The notes under the pieces: generated by a model
What the model saw: the letters and a program-made list of their open reading frames with translations, nothing else
Told to the model about the DNA's origin: nothing
Databases searched by the model: none
Source: Micromonospora inositola
GTDB taxonomy: Bacteria > Actinomycetota > Actinomycetes > Mycobacteriales > Micromonosporaceae
Direction: 5' to 3'
Length of the DNA stretch: 64,000 nucleotides
NCBI RefSeq assembly: GCF_900090285.1
Contig: NZ_LT607754.1
Location: 2,170,001-2,234,000 of the forward strand
Shown: in pieces, positions 8,177 to 16,004 of the stretch
Layout of the letters: every line of letters begins with the position of its first letter
Position numbering within the stretch: the stretch's first letter is position 1
Translations under genes and position numbers: made by a program

Positions 8177-9160
8177 TCAACCGGTGGCGGCCCGCTGCCC
8201 CCCGGTCATCAGCGCGGCGAGCTGCCGAGCCTTGTACGTCAGCCGGCCCGAGCCCGGGTAGTACTCCCACGGGAAGGAGGTGAACCGGTTGCCGAGGGCG
8301 GCGAAGTGAGGAGCGGCGCTCCGACGGTCGCCGGCCAGCGTCCACGCGTACGCGAAGCTGCTGTGTGCCTGCACCCACCCGAACACCGGCCGGTACGCGG
8401 GGTGGCCCACCGACCGCGCGACCGCCTGGCGCAGCTGTTCGCGTACCTCCGGCCGCCGCATGTACCGCGAGGCCGACGGCTCCGCGCGGGCCTGTTCGAT
8501 GTGCGCCTCGGCCACCACCGCGGCGTTCAGCGCGCCGGGCGGGGCCTCCGCCGCGCACCGCTGGGCGAAGGCGTGCAGCTCCGGGAAGGATCCGCCCCAC
8601 TTCGGACACAGCTGCTGTGCGAGGGTCAGCTGCGCGGTCACCGGATGAGGCCGGGCCTTGGCCGCCCGGTTGTAGCGCCGCCACGCCTCGGCAAGTCCCA
8701 GTTGCAGGCCGCGGGCGATGCGTACCCGCGTCGTCCACGCCGAGACATTGTCCGGTTCCGCCATGACCACGTCGCCGAGCAGGTTGTCGGCCCGGGCCAG
8801 ATAATCGTGGAACTGCGCGAACTGCTGTCGGCTCACCTGGCTCGCGTACCGGGCCGTGCGCACCTCCCAGCCCATCACCACCCAGCGGGCTCCGAGCAGG
8901 GTCGCCGCCAGGGTCGAGGACGCCGGCCCACCGCCGGCGCCCTGGAGGAACGTCTCCACGCCCCGCAGCTCGGCCACCATCGCCACCGCCACGCTCGGGT
9001 CCTGATCGGTGGGGAAGTCGGCGAAGAACCGGGTCACCGCCGGCCAGTCCCGTGACAGCACGGCCTGGCGCAGTGGACGCAACTCCGGGTAGTGGTGGAG
9101 GCGGTTGGTCGTGGGTACGCCGAAGAAGGCGGTGGCAGACACGGCGCAGAGCATAGGCAC
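8177..9160 (-). CDS. hypothetical helical-repeat (DUF4034-like) protein
   Basis: A 327-residue soluble protein rich in aromatic-anchored helices (WPAVTRFFADF, RWVVMGWEVRTARY, FPWEYYPGSGRL). It resembles the TPR-like DUF4034 family that reports on cell or colony state, but this is pattern recognition only. GTG at 9160 has GGAGAG eight bases upstream; the ATG at 9154 is an alternative. The pair LAEAWRRYNRAAKARP / AYAWTLAGDRRSAAPHFAALG looks like two TPR-type helical hairpins. It may bind proteins rather than catalyse. Confidence 0.6.
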   Translation of the reverse strand: MPMLCAVSATAFFGVPTTNRLHHYPELRPLRQAVLSRDWPAVTRFFADFPTDQDPSVAVAMVAELRGVETFLQGAGGGPASSTLAATLLGARWVVMGWEVRTARYASQVSRQQFAQFHDYLARADNLLGDVVMAEPDNVSAWTTRVRIARGLQLGLAEAWRRYNRAAKARPHPVTAQLTLAQQLCPKWGGSFPELHAFAQRCAAEAPPGALNAAVVAEAHIEQARAEPSASRYMRRPEVREQLRQAVARSVGHPAYRPVFGWVQAHSSFAYAWTLAGDRRSAAPHFAALGNRFTSFPWEYYPGSGRLTYKARQLAALMTGGQRAATG

Positions 9161-9316
9161 GGGCCCGACTCTCCGCTGTCCCGCCCACCGGCCGGACCGT
9201 CCGGCAGCGCCAGTCGTGTCGAGCAGGTCCTGGCCCGACACTGAGACAGGATTCGGGCCATGGAGCAGATCGACGAACTGTTGGCCGACGTTTCACGCTG
9301 AGGAGAGGATCGCGAG

Positions 9317-9928
9317 ATGAGAAAGCTGATCGTGAGCACCTTCCTGACCCTCGACGGGGTCATGCAGGCCCCTGGCGGACCCGGCGAGGACGACGACGGC
9401 GGCTTCGCGCACGGTGGCTGGTCGGTGAACTACTGGGACGAGCTGATGGGTCAGGTCATGGGCGCGGCGATGACCAAGCCGTTCGACCTCGTCCTCGGCC
9501 GCCGGACCTACGACATCTTCGCCGCACACTGGCCGCGCGCCACCGAGGAGGACGGCGCCAAGCCACTGAACGACGCCACCAAGTACGTCGCGTCGCGGAG
9601 CCGTCCCGCGCTGGACTGGCGCAACTCGGTCCTGATCGAGGGAGACGCGGCCGACGGTGTCGCGGCGCTCAAGCAGGAGGACGGGCCGGAACTGCAGGTG
9701 CACGGCAGCGGGAACCTGATCCAGACGCTGTTGCGGCCCAACCTCGTCGACGAGTTCCGCCTGTGGGTCTTCCCCGTCGTCCTCGGGTCGGGCAAGCGCC
9801 TGTTCTCGGAGGGCACCGTCCCCGCCGGGTTGAAGCTCGTCGACAGCAAGGTCTCCACCACCGGCGTCGTGATCGGCACGTACGAGCCGGCGGGCGAGGT
9901 CGTCACCGGATCGTTCGCGCTCGACTGA
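9317..9928 (+). CDS. RibD C-terminal / dihydrofolate reductase-like protein
   Basis: A 203-residue protein of the RibD-C/DHFR fold. It starts KLIVSTFLTLDGVMQAPGGP, the usual N-terminal strand-loop, then has the NADPH-binding LGRRTYDIF and the late HGSGNLIQTLL and VVLGSGKRLF motifs. Members reduce pyrimidine- or pterin-like substrates or are uncharacterised; they are often paired with ArsR/SRPBCC genes, absent here. AGGAGAGG precedes the ATG. A 13-codon ATG-TGA frame at 9260-9301 ends beside this ribosome site and is probably chance or a leader. Confidence 0.88.
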   Translation: MRKLIVSTFLTLDGVMQAPGGPGEDDDGGFAHGGWSVNYWDELMGQVMGAAMTKPFDLVLGRRTYDIFAAHWPRATEEDGAKPLNDATKYVASRSRPALDWRNSVLIEGDAADGVAALKQEDGPELQVHGSGNLIQTLLRPNLVDEFRLWVFPVVLGSGKRLFSEGTVPAGLKLVDSKVSTTGVVIGTYEPAGEVVTGSFALD

Positions 9929-9984
9929 CCGTCTGGCATGGCGCCAGCCAGCAGGTTGCCGCTGGGTTCCTCGCCCGCGATGGA

Positions 9985-11175
9985 TCAGCCGGGTGACGTC
10001 TTCCTGGCCTTGCGTAGCCCGAGCAGGGCGACCAGGGCGAGAAGGATGATGGCGACGGAGTATTCGTTGGCGGTCCGGGGCAGGCCGCCGGCGTAGACCA
10101 CGAGGAAGCCGGCAATGACGGTGGGCAGGCCGAAGCCGACGTAGCAGACGATGTAGAGCAGGGAGAACACGCTGGCGCGTTCGTGCGCCTCCACGAGCGG
10201 CATGACCGTCTTGAGGCTGCCCTGGAAACCGGCACCGAAGCCGACGCCTCCGAGCGCGAGGCCGATGAAGAAGCCGGGGATGGACTCGATCATGACCGCC
10301 ACCAGCGTGATGATCATGCCCAGGATGAGAGCGGTGATTCCGGTAAGCATCACGGTCCGCGCGGCGGCGTTGCGCAGCAGGAGGACGGTGATGGACCCGA
10401 CGACGCCGAGGACGAAGAGGAGCAGGCCGGCAACCACGATCGAGGTGTTCATGAGGGCGCGCACGAGCGCCGGGCCGAGCGCGCCGAAGAAGCCGGCCAG
10501 CGCCCAGACGGCGAAGACCACCGGAGCGACGACCAGTACCGGCCCGCGTACGGCGCGGGGCAGCTTGATCTCCGGCCGCAGACTCTGCAGCGCTCCCTTC
10601 ATCGGCGTGACCGTTTCCGGCATCAGGACGACCCCGACGCCTTGGATCAGCAGGATCACAAGCAGGACGGCGTACACCAGTCGCGTCGGCGCGGGCAGGA
10701 ACTGGATGAGCAGCGCCGAGAGCAGGGCACCGCTACCGGTTCCGATACCGGGGGCGAGAGAGTTCGCGAGCGTGCCGCGGGAGCGGTTGATGTCGAGCAT
10801 GGCGGCACCGACGGCGCCGGTGGCGGCGCCGGCCGCGATTCCCTGTACGAAGCGGGCGGCCAGCAGCGTGGGTACGCCGTTGGCGAAGATGAAGATGACC
10901 AGCGAGATCATCTGGACCGCGATCGCGACGAGCAGGACCGGCCGCCGCCCGACATGGTCGGACAGCTTGCCGAACGTGAGCAGGGACGCCAGCACCGCGG
11001 CGGCGTAGATCGCGAACACCACGGTGGTCGTGATCGGCGAGAAGTGCCAGCGCGCCTGGTAGATCCCGTAGAGGGGGGTCGGGGCTGCCGACGCGGCCAG
11101 AAACGACACCAGGATCGAGGCGAGCAGAACCAGGGAGGCTTTCGGCGAGATGCGCCCCTGTCCGGCGATACTCAT
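9985..11175 (-). CDS. MFS transporter
   Basis: A 396-residue, 12-helix major facilitator. The loop signature GKLSDHVGRRPVLL follows helix 2 and PETVTP precedes the central loop, as in the sugar/drug-efflux MFS group. GGAGGTG eight bases upstream fixes the ATG at 11175. It converges on the RibD-like gene with only 56 bp between and no obvious hairpin. Its promoter side abuts an IS110 scar, so its regulatory region may have been remodelled. Confidence 0.85.
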   Translation of the reverse strand: MSIAGQGRISPKASLVLLASILVSFLAASAAPTPLYGIYQARWHFSPITTTVVFAIYAAAVLASLLTFGKLSDHVGRRPVLLVAIAVQMISLVIFIFANGVPTLLAARFVQGIAAGAATGAVGAAMLDINRSRGTLANSLAPGIGTGSGALLSALLIQFLPAPTRLVYAVLLVILLIQGVGVVLMPETVTPMKGALQSLRPEIKLPRAVRGPVLVVAPVVFAVWALAGFFGALGPALVRALMNTSIVVAGLLLFVLGVVGSITVLLLRNAAARTVMLTGITALILGMIITLVAVMIESIPGFFIGLALGGVGFGAGFQGSLKTVMPLVEAHERASVFSLLYIVCYVGFGLPTVIAGFLVVYAGGLPRTANEYSVAIILLALVALLGLRKARKTSPG

Positions 11176-11210
11176 GACACGTGCACCTCCGGTGAGCTCC
11201 AAGCGGCTGC

Positions 11211-11396
11211 CCCGCGCGCCAAATCGAAACCCTCGAAGGCGAGTTGACCGCCCATTTTGACTGGCACCCGGACGCCGAGATCCTGCTTTCCCAGCCGGGC
11301 CTGGGACCTGTCTTCGCCGCCCGGGTGCTCGCCGAGTTCGGCGACGACCACACCGATACGTCGTCGGCAGCGCTGCGCCCGGCTACGTACCGGACT
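11211..11396 (+). pseudogene. C-terminal fragment of an IS110-family transposase
   Basis: An open frame reading ...RQIETLEGELTAHF then DAEILLSQPGLGPVFAARVL and AEFGDD is the start of the Transposase_20 (C-terminal) domain of IS110-type DEDD transposases. The catalytic N-terminal domain and the Ser-containing tail are both missing, and the frame decays into random sequence by ~11395, inside the 3' end of the next gene. It marks an old insertion and deletion event between the MFS and FMN-reductase genes. Confidence 0.75.
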
Positions 11397-11973
11397 GGGG
11401 CGTCGCCATCGTGGTGCCGGCCCGCAGGGTTGCCAACGCGCCGCTCCAGGCCACCAACTGGTCGAGCATCGTGTTCACCGCATCCACCTGATGAGGGCCG
11501 GGCTTGAAGACGCTGAAGTTCTCGAAGTCGGTGAAGAGCGAGAGTGCCACCTGCGCCCGTACGTCCGCCATCTGCAACTCGGCCACCACCAGGCGCAGGT
11601 GCTCCACCGCGCGGGTGCCGCCGACGCTGCCGTAGCTGACGAACCCGGTCGCCTTGTTGTTCCACTCGGCGTAGAGGAAGTCGATCGCGTTCTTCAGCGC
11701 CCCGGACGTGGAGTGGTTGTACTCCGGCGTCACGAAGACGTACCCGTCGAACGAGGCGATCTTTTCGGCCCATCGCAGGGTGTGTGGCTGGGTGTACTGC
11801 CCGAGCGACGGGGGCGCCATCTCGTCGAGGTGCGGCAGGTTGAAGTCCTTGATGTCGACGAGTTCGTACTCGGCGTCGACGCGCTTGGTGGCGATGTCGT
11901 GCACCCAGCGGGCCACCGTCTCCCCGTTACGGCCGGGACGGGTGCTGCCGATGATGATGCCGATTCTGGTCAT
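11383..11973 (-). CDS. NADPH-dependent FMN reductase family
   Basis: A 196-residue flavodoxin-fold reductase: MTRIGIIIGSTRPGRNGE is the FMN phosphate loop, TPEYNHSTSGALKNAIDFL is the flavin-ring loop and FVSYGSVGG is the third conserved loop. It matches NAD(P)H:quinone or azo-reductase-like enzymes acting in the cytoplasm. GGAAAGGCGGCA precedes the ATG. The last few residues overlap the IS110 scar, so the C-terminal tail (TTMATPQSGT) may be altered. Confidence 0.9.
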   Translation of the reverse strand: MTRIGIIIGSTRPGRNGETVARWVHDIATKRVDAEYELVDIKDFNLPHLDEMAPPSLGQYTQPHTLRWAEKIASFDGYVFVTPEYNHSTSGALKNAIDFLYAEWNNKATGFVSYGSVGGTRAVEHLRLVVAELQMADVRAQVALSLFTDFENFSVFKPGPHQVDAVNTMLDQLVAWSGALATLRAGTTMATPQSGT

Positions 11974-12204
11974 TGCCGCCCTTTCCTTCCGCGTCCCGAA
12001 GGGCTCGGGAGCCGTCGGCGGTTACCCCGTCTGAGGGGCTTCGAACGGACCCCGAGCGTTCCGGTCGCCCGCTGACACGGCTCGGTCCCCGGCCAGATGC
12101 CGTGAACCCGTAGGTGCTACGCAAAGGAGTTTGGTGAGCCCTCTCGCTGCCTGCGGTCCGTTGCTGTACTTCGCTGCTGTACCTGGTGATCTGCGGCCCC
12201 GCCC

Positions 12205-12450
12205 GGATATCGGTAGAGCTTGCTGGCGTGATCCCGCAGGCAAGCAGAGGTCAAAGGCTTCCATGATCTGTGGCACTCGTACGCGACCTGGCTGGTCTGC
12301 GACGGCGTGCCGATCAACGACATGGCGAAGGTGATGGGACACGAGCAGACGTCCACGACCTTGGATCGCTACACCCACTCAACCCGTGACCGGGATCGCA
12401 GGGTGCTCGCGTCGTTTGCTGCCTTCTCGCTGCCTCAGGGCGACCAGTGA
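12205..12450 (+). pseudogene. truncated tyrosine integrase, copy A, with catalytic Arg lost
   Basis: The frame reads FHDLWHSYATWLVCDG, then MGHEQTSTTLDRYTH, and stops at TGA 12448. This is the C-terminal half of an actinobacterial phage/ICE integrase (box II, GH motif and nucleophile Tyr). The N-terminal arm, core-binding domain and first catalytic Arg are absent. The box-II Arg of HxLR is Trp (TGG where the sister copy at 17338 has CGG). It is therefore dead. It lies 15 bases before a palindromic hairpin and 49 before the duplicated tRNA end, the usual int-att arrangement. Confidence 0.85.
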
Positions 12451-12464
12451 GGGCCGGAAACGAA

Positions 12465-12492
12465 TCAAGGCCCCTCCATGGAGGGGCCTTGA
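12465..12492. terminator. perfect 28-bp palindrome, integrase terminator
   Basis: TCAAGGCCCCTCCA followed by its exact reverse complement. It sits between integrase fragment A and the attachment repeat, exactly where a different hairpin sits after integrase fragment B. Confidence 0.75.
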
Positions 12493-12498
12493 CCTGCT

Positions 12499-12549
12499 AC
12501 CTCTGGTCGGGGTGGCCGGATTCGCACCGACGACCTCTTCGTCCCGAAC
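12499..12549. repeat. attachment-site copy (att), 51-bp duplicate of tRNA-Pro 3' half
   Basis: These 51 bases match 17621-17671 with one mismatch (C at 12525 for A at 17647). They carry the encoded CCA, acceptor strand, T-arm, variable region and the anticodon loop of tRNA-Pro(CGG). The rest of the tRNA is missing here. This is the expected product of site-specific integration into a tRNA 3' end (left end relative to window numbering) and bounds a 5.1-kb element with the intact tRNA at 17626. Confidence 0.88.
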
Positions 12550-12771
12550 AGTCGTCGGTGCTGTCATCCCCTATCGGCCGCTGTCGCTCGGTCGCGCTGA
12601 CCCAGGTGATGCACCTGATGGGAATGGCGGCGTTTGATCCAGATAGCGAAAACTCCGTCCGATCAGGACGTACATCTGCAAACATGACGGCCGGTGGCCG
12701 GGCGGCCACACAGCGGCAACGATCCCTACTACGCTCCCGTCACCATGCTCAATCGATAGATGGGAGTATGT

Positions 12772-12867
12772 ATGCGCATCCATGCGCGCTTACGACGAAG
12801 GAGTTTTGAGGAGGTGAGCGGGTTGGGTCGGTTGTATGGTCGACCCAACCCGGCTATTCATGGGTGA
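12772..12867 (+). CDS. possible 31-residue leader or small basic protein
   Basis: ATG at 12772 has GGGAG five bases upstream. It encodes 31 residues, with an Arg-rich start (MRIHARLRRRSF) and a Gly/Pro-rich end. Its stop overlaps a possible internal start of the following gene (ATGGGTGA at 12860), a pattern of translational coupling. The region is less GC-rich than the host. It may be a real small protein, a leader peptide or chance. Confidence 0.3.
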   Translation: MRIHARLRRRSFEEVSGLGRLYGRPNPAIHG

Positions 12868-13285
12868 CCAACTGGCCGTGATGCGATTTAATGAAGCCGG
12901 TAAGCCGGGTGCTGAGTTGCCGGTTGCTGTAGTGACTGACAGATTGCGTGAGTTGTTTGGCGATGATCCTGAGTTGGACCTGCCGATGACAGAGGGCGAC
13001 ATTATGGAACTCGAACTGATGGGAGAGCGGGCTAGTTTTGATGGGTTTATCTATGTCGGTGTAAACGGTATACAAAGAGTTGTCATCGAGTTCTACGACA
13101 ACTCATGGGATGAGCCGGTGCACGAATTCCGGCACGAGATCACGCGCGTGCTAGACGTGTTGGTCGCTCTTGCACTCGAAACAGGTGCGCGCCTGTTTGA
13201 TGTCGCCGATCCCGACAAGTCCAACTTGACGACGTCACAGGCACTCGACCTGCTTGCGCCGGCCAATCCGCCTGACGTTGGATGA
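12836..13285 (+). CDS. hypothetical protein, atypical base composition
   Basis: A 149-residue soluble protein I do not recognise. The middle (FDGFIYVGVNGIQRVVIEFYD) is beta-rich, and the C-terminal half is a long helix around a His/Glu pair (HEFRHEITRVLDVLVALALE). Codon choice includes TTG, TTT, GTT and ATT codons rare in neighbouring genes, so it was probably acquired with the element. ATG 12836 is the earliest start after an in-frame stop; ATG 12860 is possible and would be coupled to the 31-codon frame. It lies just inside the left att copy. Confidence 0.6.
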   Translation: MVDPTRLFMGDQLAVMRFNEAGKPGAELPVAVVTDRLRELFGDDPELDLPMTEGDIMELELMGERASFDGFIYVGVNGIQRVVIEFYDNSWDEPVHEFRHEITRVLDVLVALALETGARLFDVADPDKSNLTTSQALDLLAPANPPDVG

Positions 13286-13319
13286 CCGCGCAGGTCGGGC
13301 GGAGCGATGAGGTCGTGGT

Positions 13320-13398
13320 GGGGATGTGGCGCGTGTAACCCGGGCAGGCCCCGGCCTGCCGGCAATAGCCGGCCCCGCACCCTCCGCGCCGCATCCCC
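13320..13398. other. branched stem-loop structure
   Basis: An outer stem pairs 13320-13333 with 13385-13398 (13 of 14). Inside are two hairpins: 13343-13360, where GGCAGGC and GCCTGCC close a CCCG loop, and 13358-13373, where GCCGGC flanks AATA. They share three bases, so they are partly exclusive. It begins 35 bases after the 149-residue gene. It may be a terminator, structured RNA or origin-type element. Confidence 0.45.
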
Positions 13399-13697
13399 GC
13401 CACGGCCGGCCGTGACTCGCCCTACGGCGCGGCGGTGCGACGGCCGCCGCGCCCGGCCGCTGCCGGCCCACCACATCACCGGTCAACGGTCTGTCGTTCT
13501 GCGGCGGCCCTCCGGGCTTCCCCCGCTTCCGCGCTAGCCGCCGGGCGTGACGGCCGCAGAGCGCCAGCGGCAGCGGCCGGCGCGCGCCCAGGCGGCAGCG
13601 CGCGCGGCCCGTTGCGGGCCGCCTTGATAGACGTACAGAAGGTCCTCACCACCTGGCCGGCAGTCGACATGGCCGGCAGCCGGCCTGTCCGGTCTCG

Positions 13698-13737
13698 GGA
13701 CCTGCGTGACACATCCGTATCAGGACCTGCGTGACAC
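13698..13737. repeat. two direct copies of a 15-bp repeat
   Basis: GGACCTGCGTGACAC occurs at 13698-13712 and 13723-13737, 25 bases apart start to start. The reverse complement, beginning TGTCACGCAGGTCC, looks like an IS terminus, so these may be ends of a lost insertion sequence; they could also be iterons. Evidence is limited to the repeat. Confidence 0.5.
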
Positions 13738-13813
13738 GCGGTGAGTGGCAGCGAACACCGGGCGCCCTGGTCGCAAGGCGCGGCTTCAGCTCAGCGTGGT
13801 GGGGCGCTGATGT

Positions 13814-14368
13814 TCAGCCGGTTGCCGCGGACGTCTTCACCACCTGGTACATGGCGTGGTCCTGCCACCGGCCGGCGATGTTGAGGTACTCCGGCGCCAT
13901 GCCGAACCGCACGAACCCGTTACGTTTCAGCACCCGCTGCGATCCGGCGTTGTGCAGCAGCGTCTCCGCCTGCACCCGATGCAGCCCCAACTGCTCGAAG
14001 GCCACCTGCACGATCTCGCGCACCGCCTTGGTCGCGAACCCTCGGCCATTGTGGCTGGCGCTTACCCAGTAGCCCATGGCGCAGGACTGGAACGGGCCGC
14101 GCACTATGCCGTTGAGGGTGATGCGGCCGATCACGCGGCCGGAGTCGTCGAGGATGACGTGGGGCAGCTTCGATCCCTGCTCGTGCTGCTGGAGGTCGGC
14201 TTGGATGACGGCGTGTTGGCCGTCTGCCGTGAAGTAGTCCTCGCTCCGGACCGGTTCCCATGGCGCGAGGAACTCACGGTTGACGCGGAGCAGCTCGGCC
14301 AGGGCCGGCGCATCCTCCGGGGTAACGAGTCGGGTGATGCTCACCCACCCATCGTCCCAGGCGGACAT
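13814..14368 (-). CDS. GNAT acetyltransferase, RimJ/RimL-like
   Basis: A 184-residue N-acetyltransferase. Motif A is visible as SCAMGYWVSASHNGRGFATKA, with the acetyl-CoA pyrophosphate loop HNGRGFA, followed by LGLHRVQAETLLHN and SQRVLKRNGFVRFG typical of the RimJ/L branch. These enzymes acetylate ribosomal-protein N-termini or small amines. GAGGAAGG before ATG 14368 fixes the start. It is cargo of the integrated element, in the opposite direction to its neighbours. Confidence 0.88.
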   Translation of the reverse strand: MSAWDDGWVSITRLVTPEDAPALAELLRVNREFLAPWEPVRSEDYFTADGQHAVIQADLQQHEQGSKLPHVILDDSGRVIGRITLNGIVRGPFQSCAMGYWVSASHNGRGFATKAVREIVQVAFEQLGLHRVQAETLLHNAGSQRVLKRNGFVRFGMAPEYLNIAGRWQDHAMYQVVKTSAATG

Positions 14369-14757
14369 GTCCCCTTCCTCGCCAGGATGGACCGCAGGCC
14401 GAGGGCACGCCATGATCGTCTAGCCGGACGTGTCACCCACGTAACCACCACGGGCACAGATCCGGGCATCAGATCTCGCAGCCCCGAGTGATGGCGAGCA
14501 GAACCTGTGGCAGGTTGGCCAGGCCCGGACACGTGAACGCAGGAGAGGGGGACCATGGGCGCCTGGGGGCCTGGCCTGTTCTCCGACGACACGGCATGCG
14601 ATGTGCGCGATGAATACCGGGACATGCTCGAAGACGGCGTGGACGACGACAAGGCCACCCAACGCATGCTCGACTCCTACGCCGACGTGCTCGACGACCC
14701 GGACGATGAACCGCCCCGGATCTTGTAGAGACTTCCCCGCTTGGGAAGGATCGAGAG

Positions 14758-15084
14758 ATGACAGGAACGAAGCCGTACCCGCAGGAGCTGCGGGAGCGGG
14801 CGGTGCGGATGGTCGCGGAGGTGCGGCCGAACTACGAGTCGGACTGGGCGGCGATCACCGCGGTGGCGGTCCGGCTGGGGATCGGCACGGCCGAGACGTT
14901 GCGCAAGTGGGTCCGTCAGGCGCAGGTCGACGATGGGCAGCGGCCCGGAGTCACGACGGAGGAGTCGGCGGAGCTGAAGCGGCTGCGGCGGGAGAACGCC
15001 GAGCTGCGGCGGGCGAATGAGATTTTGAAGGCCGCGTCGGCTTTCTTCGCGGCCGAGCTCGACCGGCCTACGACACGCTCGTGA
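14758..15084 (+). CDS. IS3-family transposase OrfA
   Basis: A 108-residue protein. The N-terminal HTH (YPQELRERAVRMVAEV ... ETLRKWVRQ) binds the IS ends, and the C-terminal leucine-zipper-like helix (LKRLRRENAELRRANEILK) mediates oligomerisation. Its TGA overlaps the GTG of orfB (GTGA at 15081). IS3 elements usually also make an OrfAB fusion by -1 frameshifting; I see no classic A6G slippery run, only TTTTGAA near 15024. Confidence 0.93.
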   Translation: MTGTKPYPQELRERAVRMVAEVRPNYESDWAAITAVAVRLGIGTAETLRKWVRQAQVDDGQRPGVTTEESAELKRLRRENAELRRANEILKAASAFFAAELDRPTTRS

Positions 15085-16004
15085 GATTCGTTGATGCCCA
15101 TCGGGGCCGCTTCGGCGGAGTCGAGCCGATCTGCCGCGTGCTGCGCCAGCACGGGCTCAAGATCACCCCGAGCGGCTACTGGGCGGCCAAGAAGCGTCCG
15201 CCGTCGAAGCGACAGGTGCGCGATGCGCAGCTGACCGACCGCATCCGCGAGATCCACGTCGCGAACTACGGCGTCTACGGAGCCCGCAAGATCTGGCACG
15301 AGCTGCACCGCCGCGGTCACCCGACGGCCCGGTGCACGGTCGAGCGGTTGATGCGTGACGCCGGCTTGGCCGGCGTCGTCCGCGGCAAGAAGATCCGCAC
15401 GACGATCGCCGACCCCGGGCATGAACGGGCCGCTGATCTGCTCAACCGGGACTTCACCGCCGCCCGGCCGAACCGGTGCTGGGTCGCGGACTTCACGCAC
15501 ATCGCCGCCTGGTCCGGCGTCGTCTACGTGGCGTTCGTCGTCGACGTCTACTCCCGGGCGATCGTCGGTTGGTCCGCGGCGACGAACAAGCGGACCCCGC
15601 TGGTCCTCGCTGCTCTGGACATGGGCCTGTGGCGCCGCGACCGCGCCGGGCAGCCCGTCGGCGCGGGCCTGGTGCATCACAGCGACGCCGGCAGTCAGTA
15701 CACGTCGTTCCGGTTCACCACCCACCTGCTCGCCGCTGGCATCGACGCCTCCATCGGCAGCGTCGGCGACGCCCTCGACAACGCGCTGATGGAATCCACC
15801 ATCGGCCTCTACAAGACCGAACTGATCAAACCGCGAGGGCCGTGGCGCAGCCTGGCCCAGGTCGAACTGGCCACCGCCGAATGGGTCGACTGGTACAACA
15901 ACCAGCGCCTGCACTCAGCGACCGGGCACGTCCCACCCACCGAATACGAATCGATTTTCTACGCTCAACACCAGCCCCGCGAGGTGGTTGGAGCCAACAG
16001 CTGA
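15081..16004 (+). CDS. IS3-family transposase OrfB (DDE integrase)
   Basis: A 307-residue rve-superfamily transposase. The HTH_21 region (YGVYGARKIWHEL) precedes the catalytic core. The DDE triad is visible in WVADFTHI (first Asp), HHSDAGSQYTS (second Asp) and NALMESTIGLYKTELI (Glu). The C-terminal motif WYNNQRLHSATGHVPPTEYE is typical. It is complete, with no internal stop, and translated by coupling or frameshift from orfA. Confidence 0.95.
   Translation: MRFVDAHRGRFGGVEPICRVLRQHGLKITPSGYWAAKKRPPSKRQVRDAQLTDRIREIHVANYGVYGARKIWHELHRRGHPTARCTVERLMRDAGLAGVVRGKKIRTTIADPGHERAADLLNRDFTAARPNRCWVADFTHIAAWSGVVYVAFVVDVYSRAIVGWSAATNKRTPLVLAALDMGLWRRDRAGQPVGAGLVHHSDAGSQYTSFRFTTHLLAAGIDASIGSVGDALDNALMESTIGLYKTELIKPRGPWRSLAQVELATAEWVDWYNNQRLHSATGHVPPTEYESIFYAQHQPREVVGANS

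Larger units (their letters stand above)
13286..13813. other. 528-bp non-coding stretch inside the integrated element
   Basis: No frame here has convincing protein character. It begins with the stem-loop cluster at 13320-13398, continues with dense GC palindromes to ~13620, and ends with two copies of a 15-bp repeat before the acetyltransferase gene. It may hold replication or transfer sites of the former element, or a structured RNA. Confidence 0.4.

Noticed and set aside
9260..9301. 13-codon ATG-TGA frame before the RibD-like gene
   Set aside because: Too short to judge; there is an in-frame stop just upstream and no family match, so only mentioned in the neighbour's entry.
13286..13813. 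CRISPR-like repeats
   Set aside because: Only one pair of 15-bp repeats with one spacer; palindromes differ in sequence, so no array.
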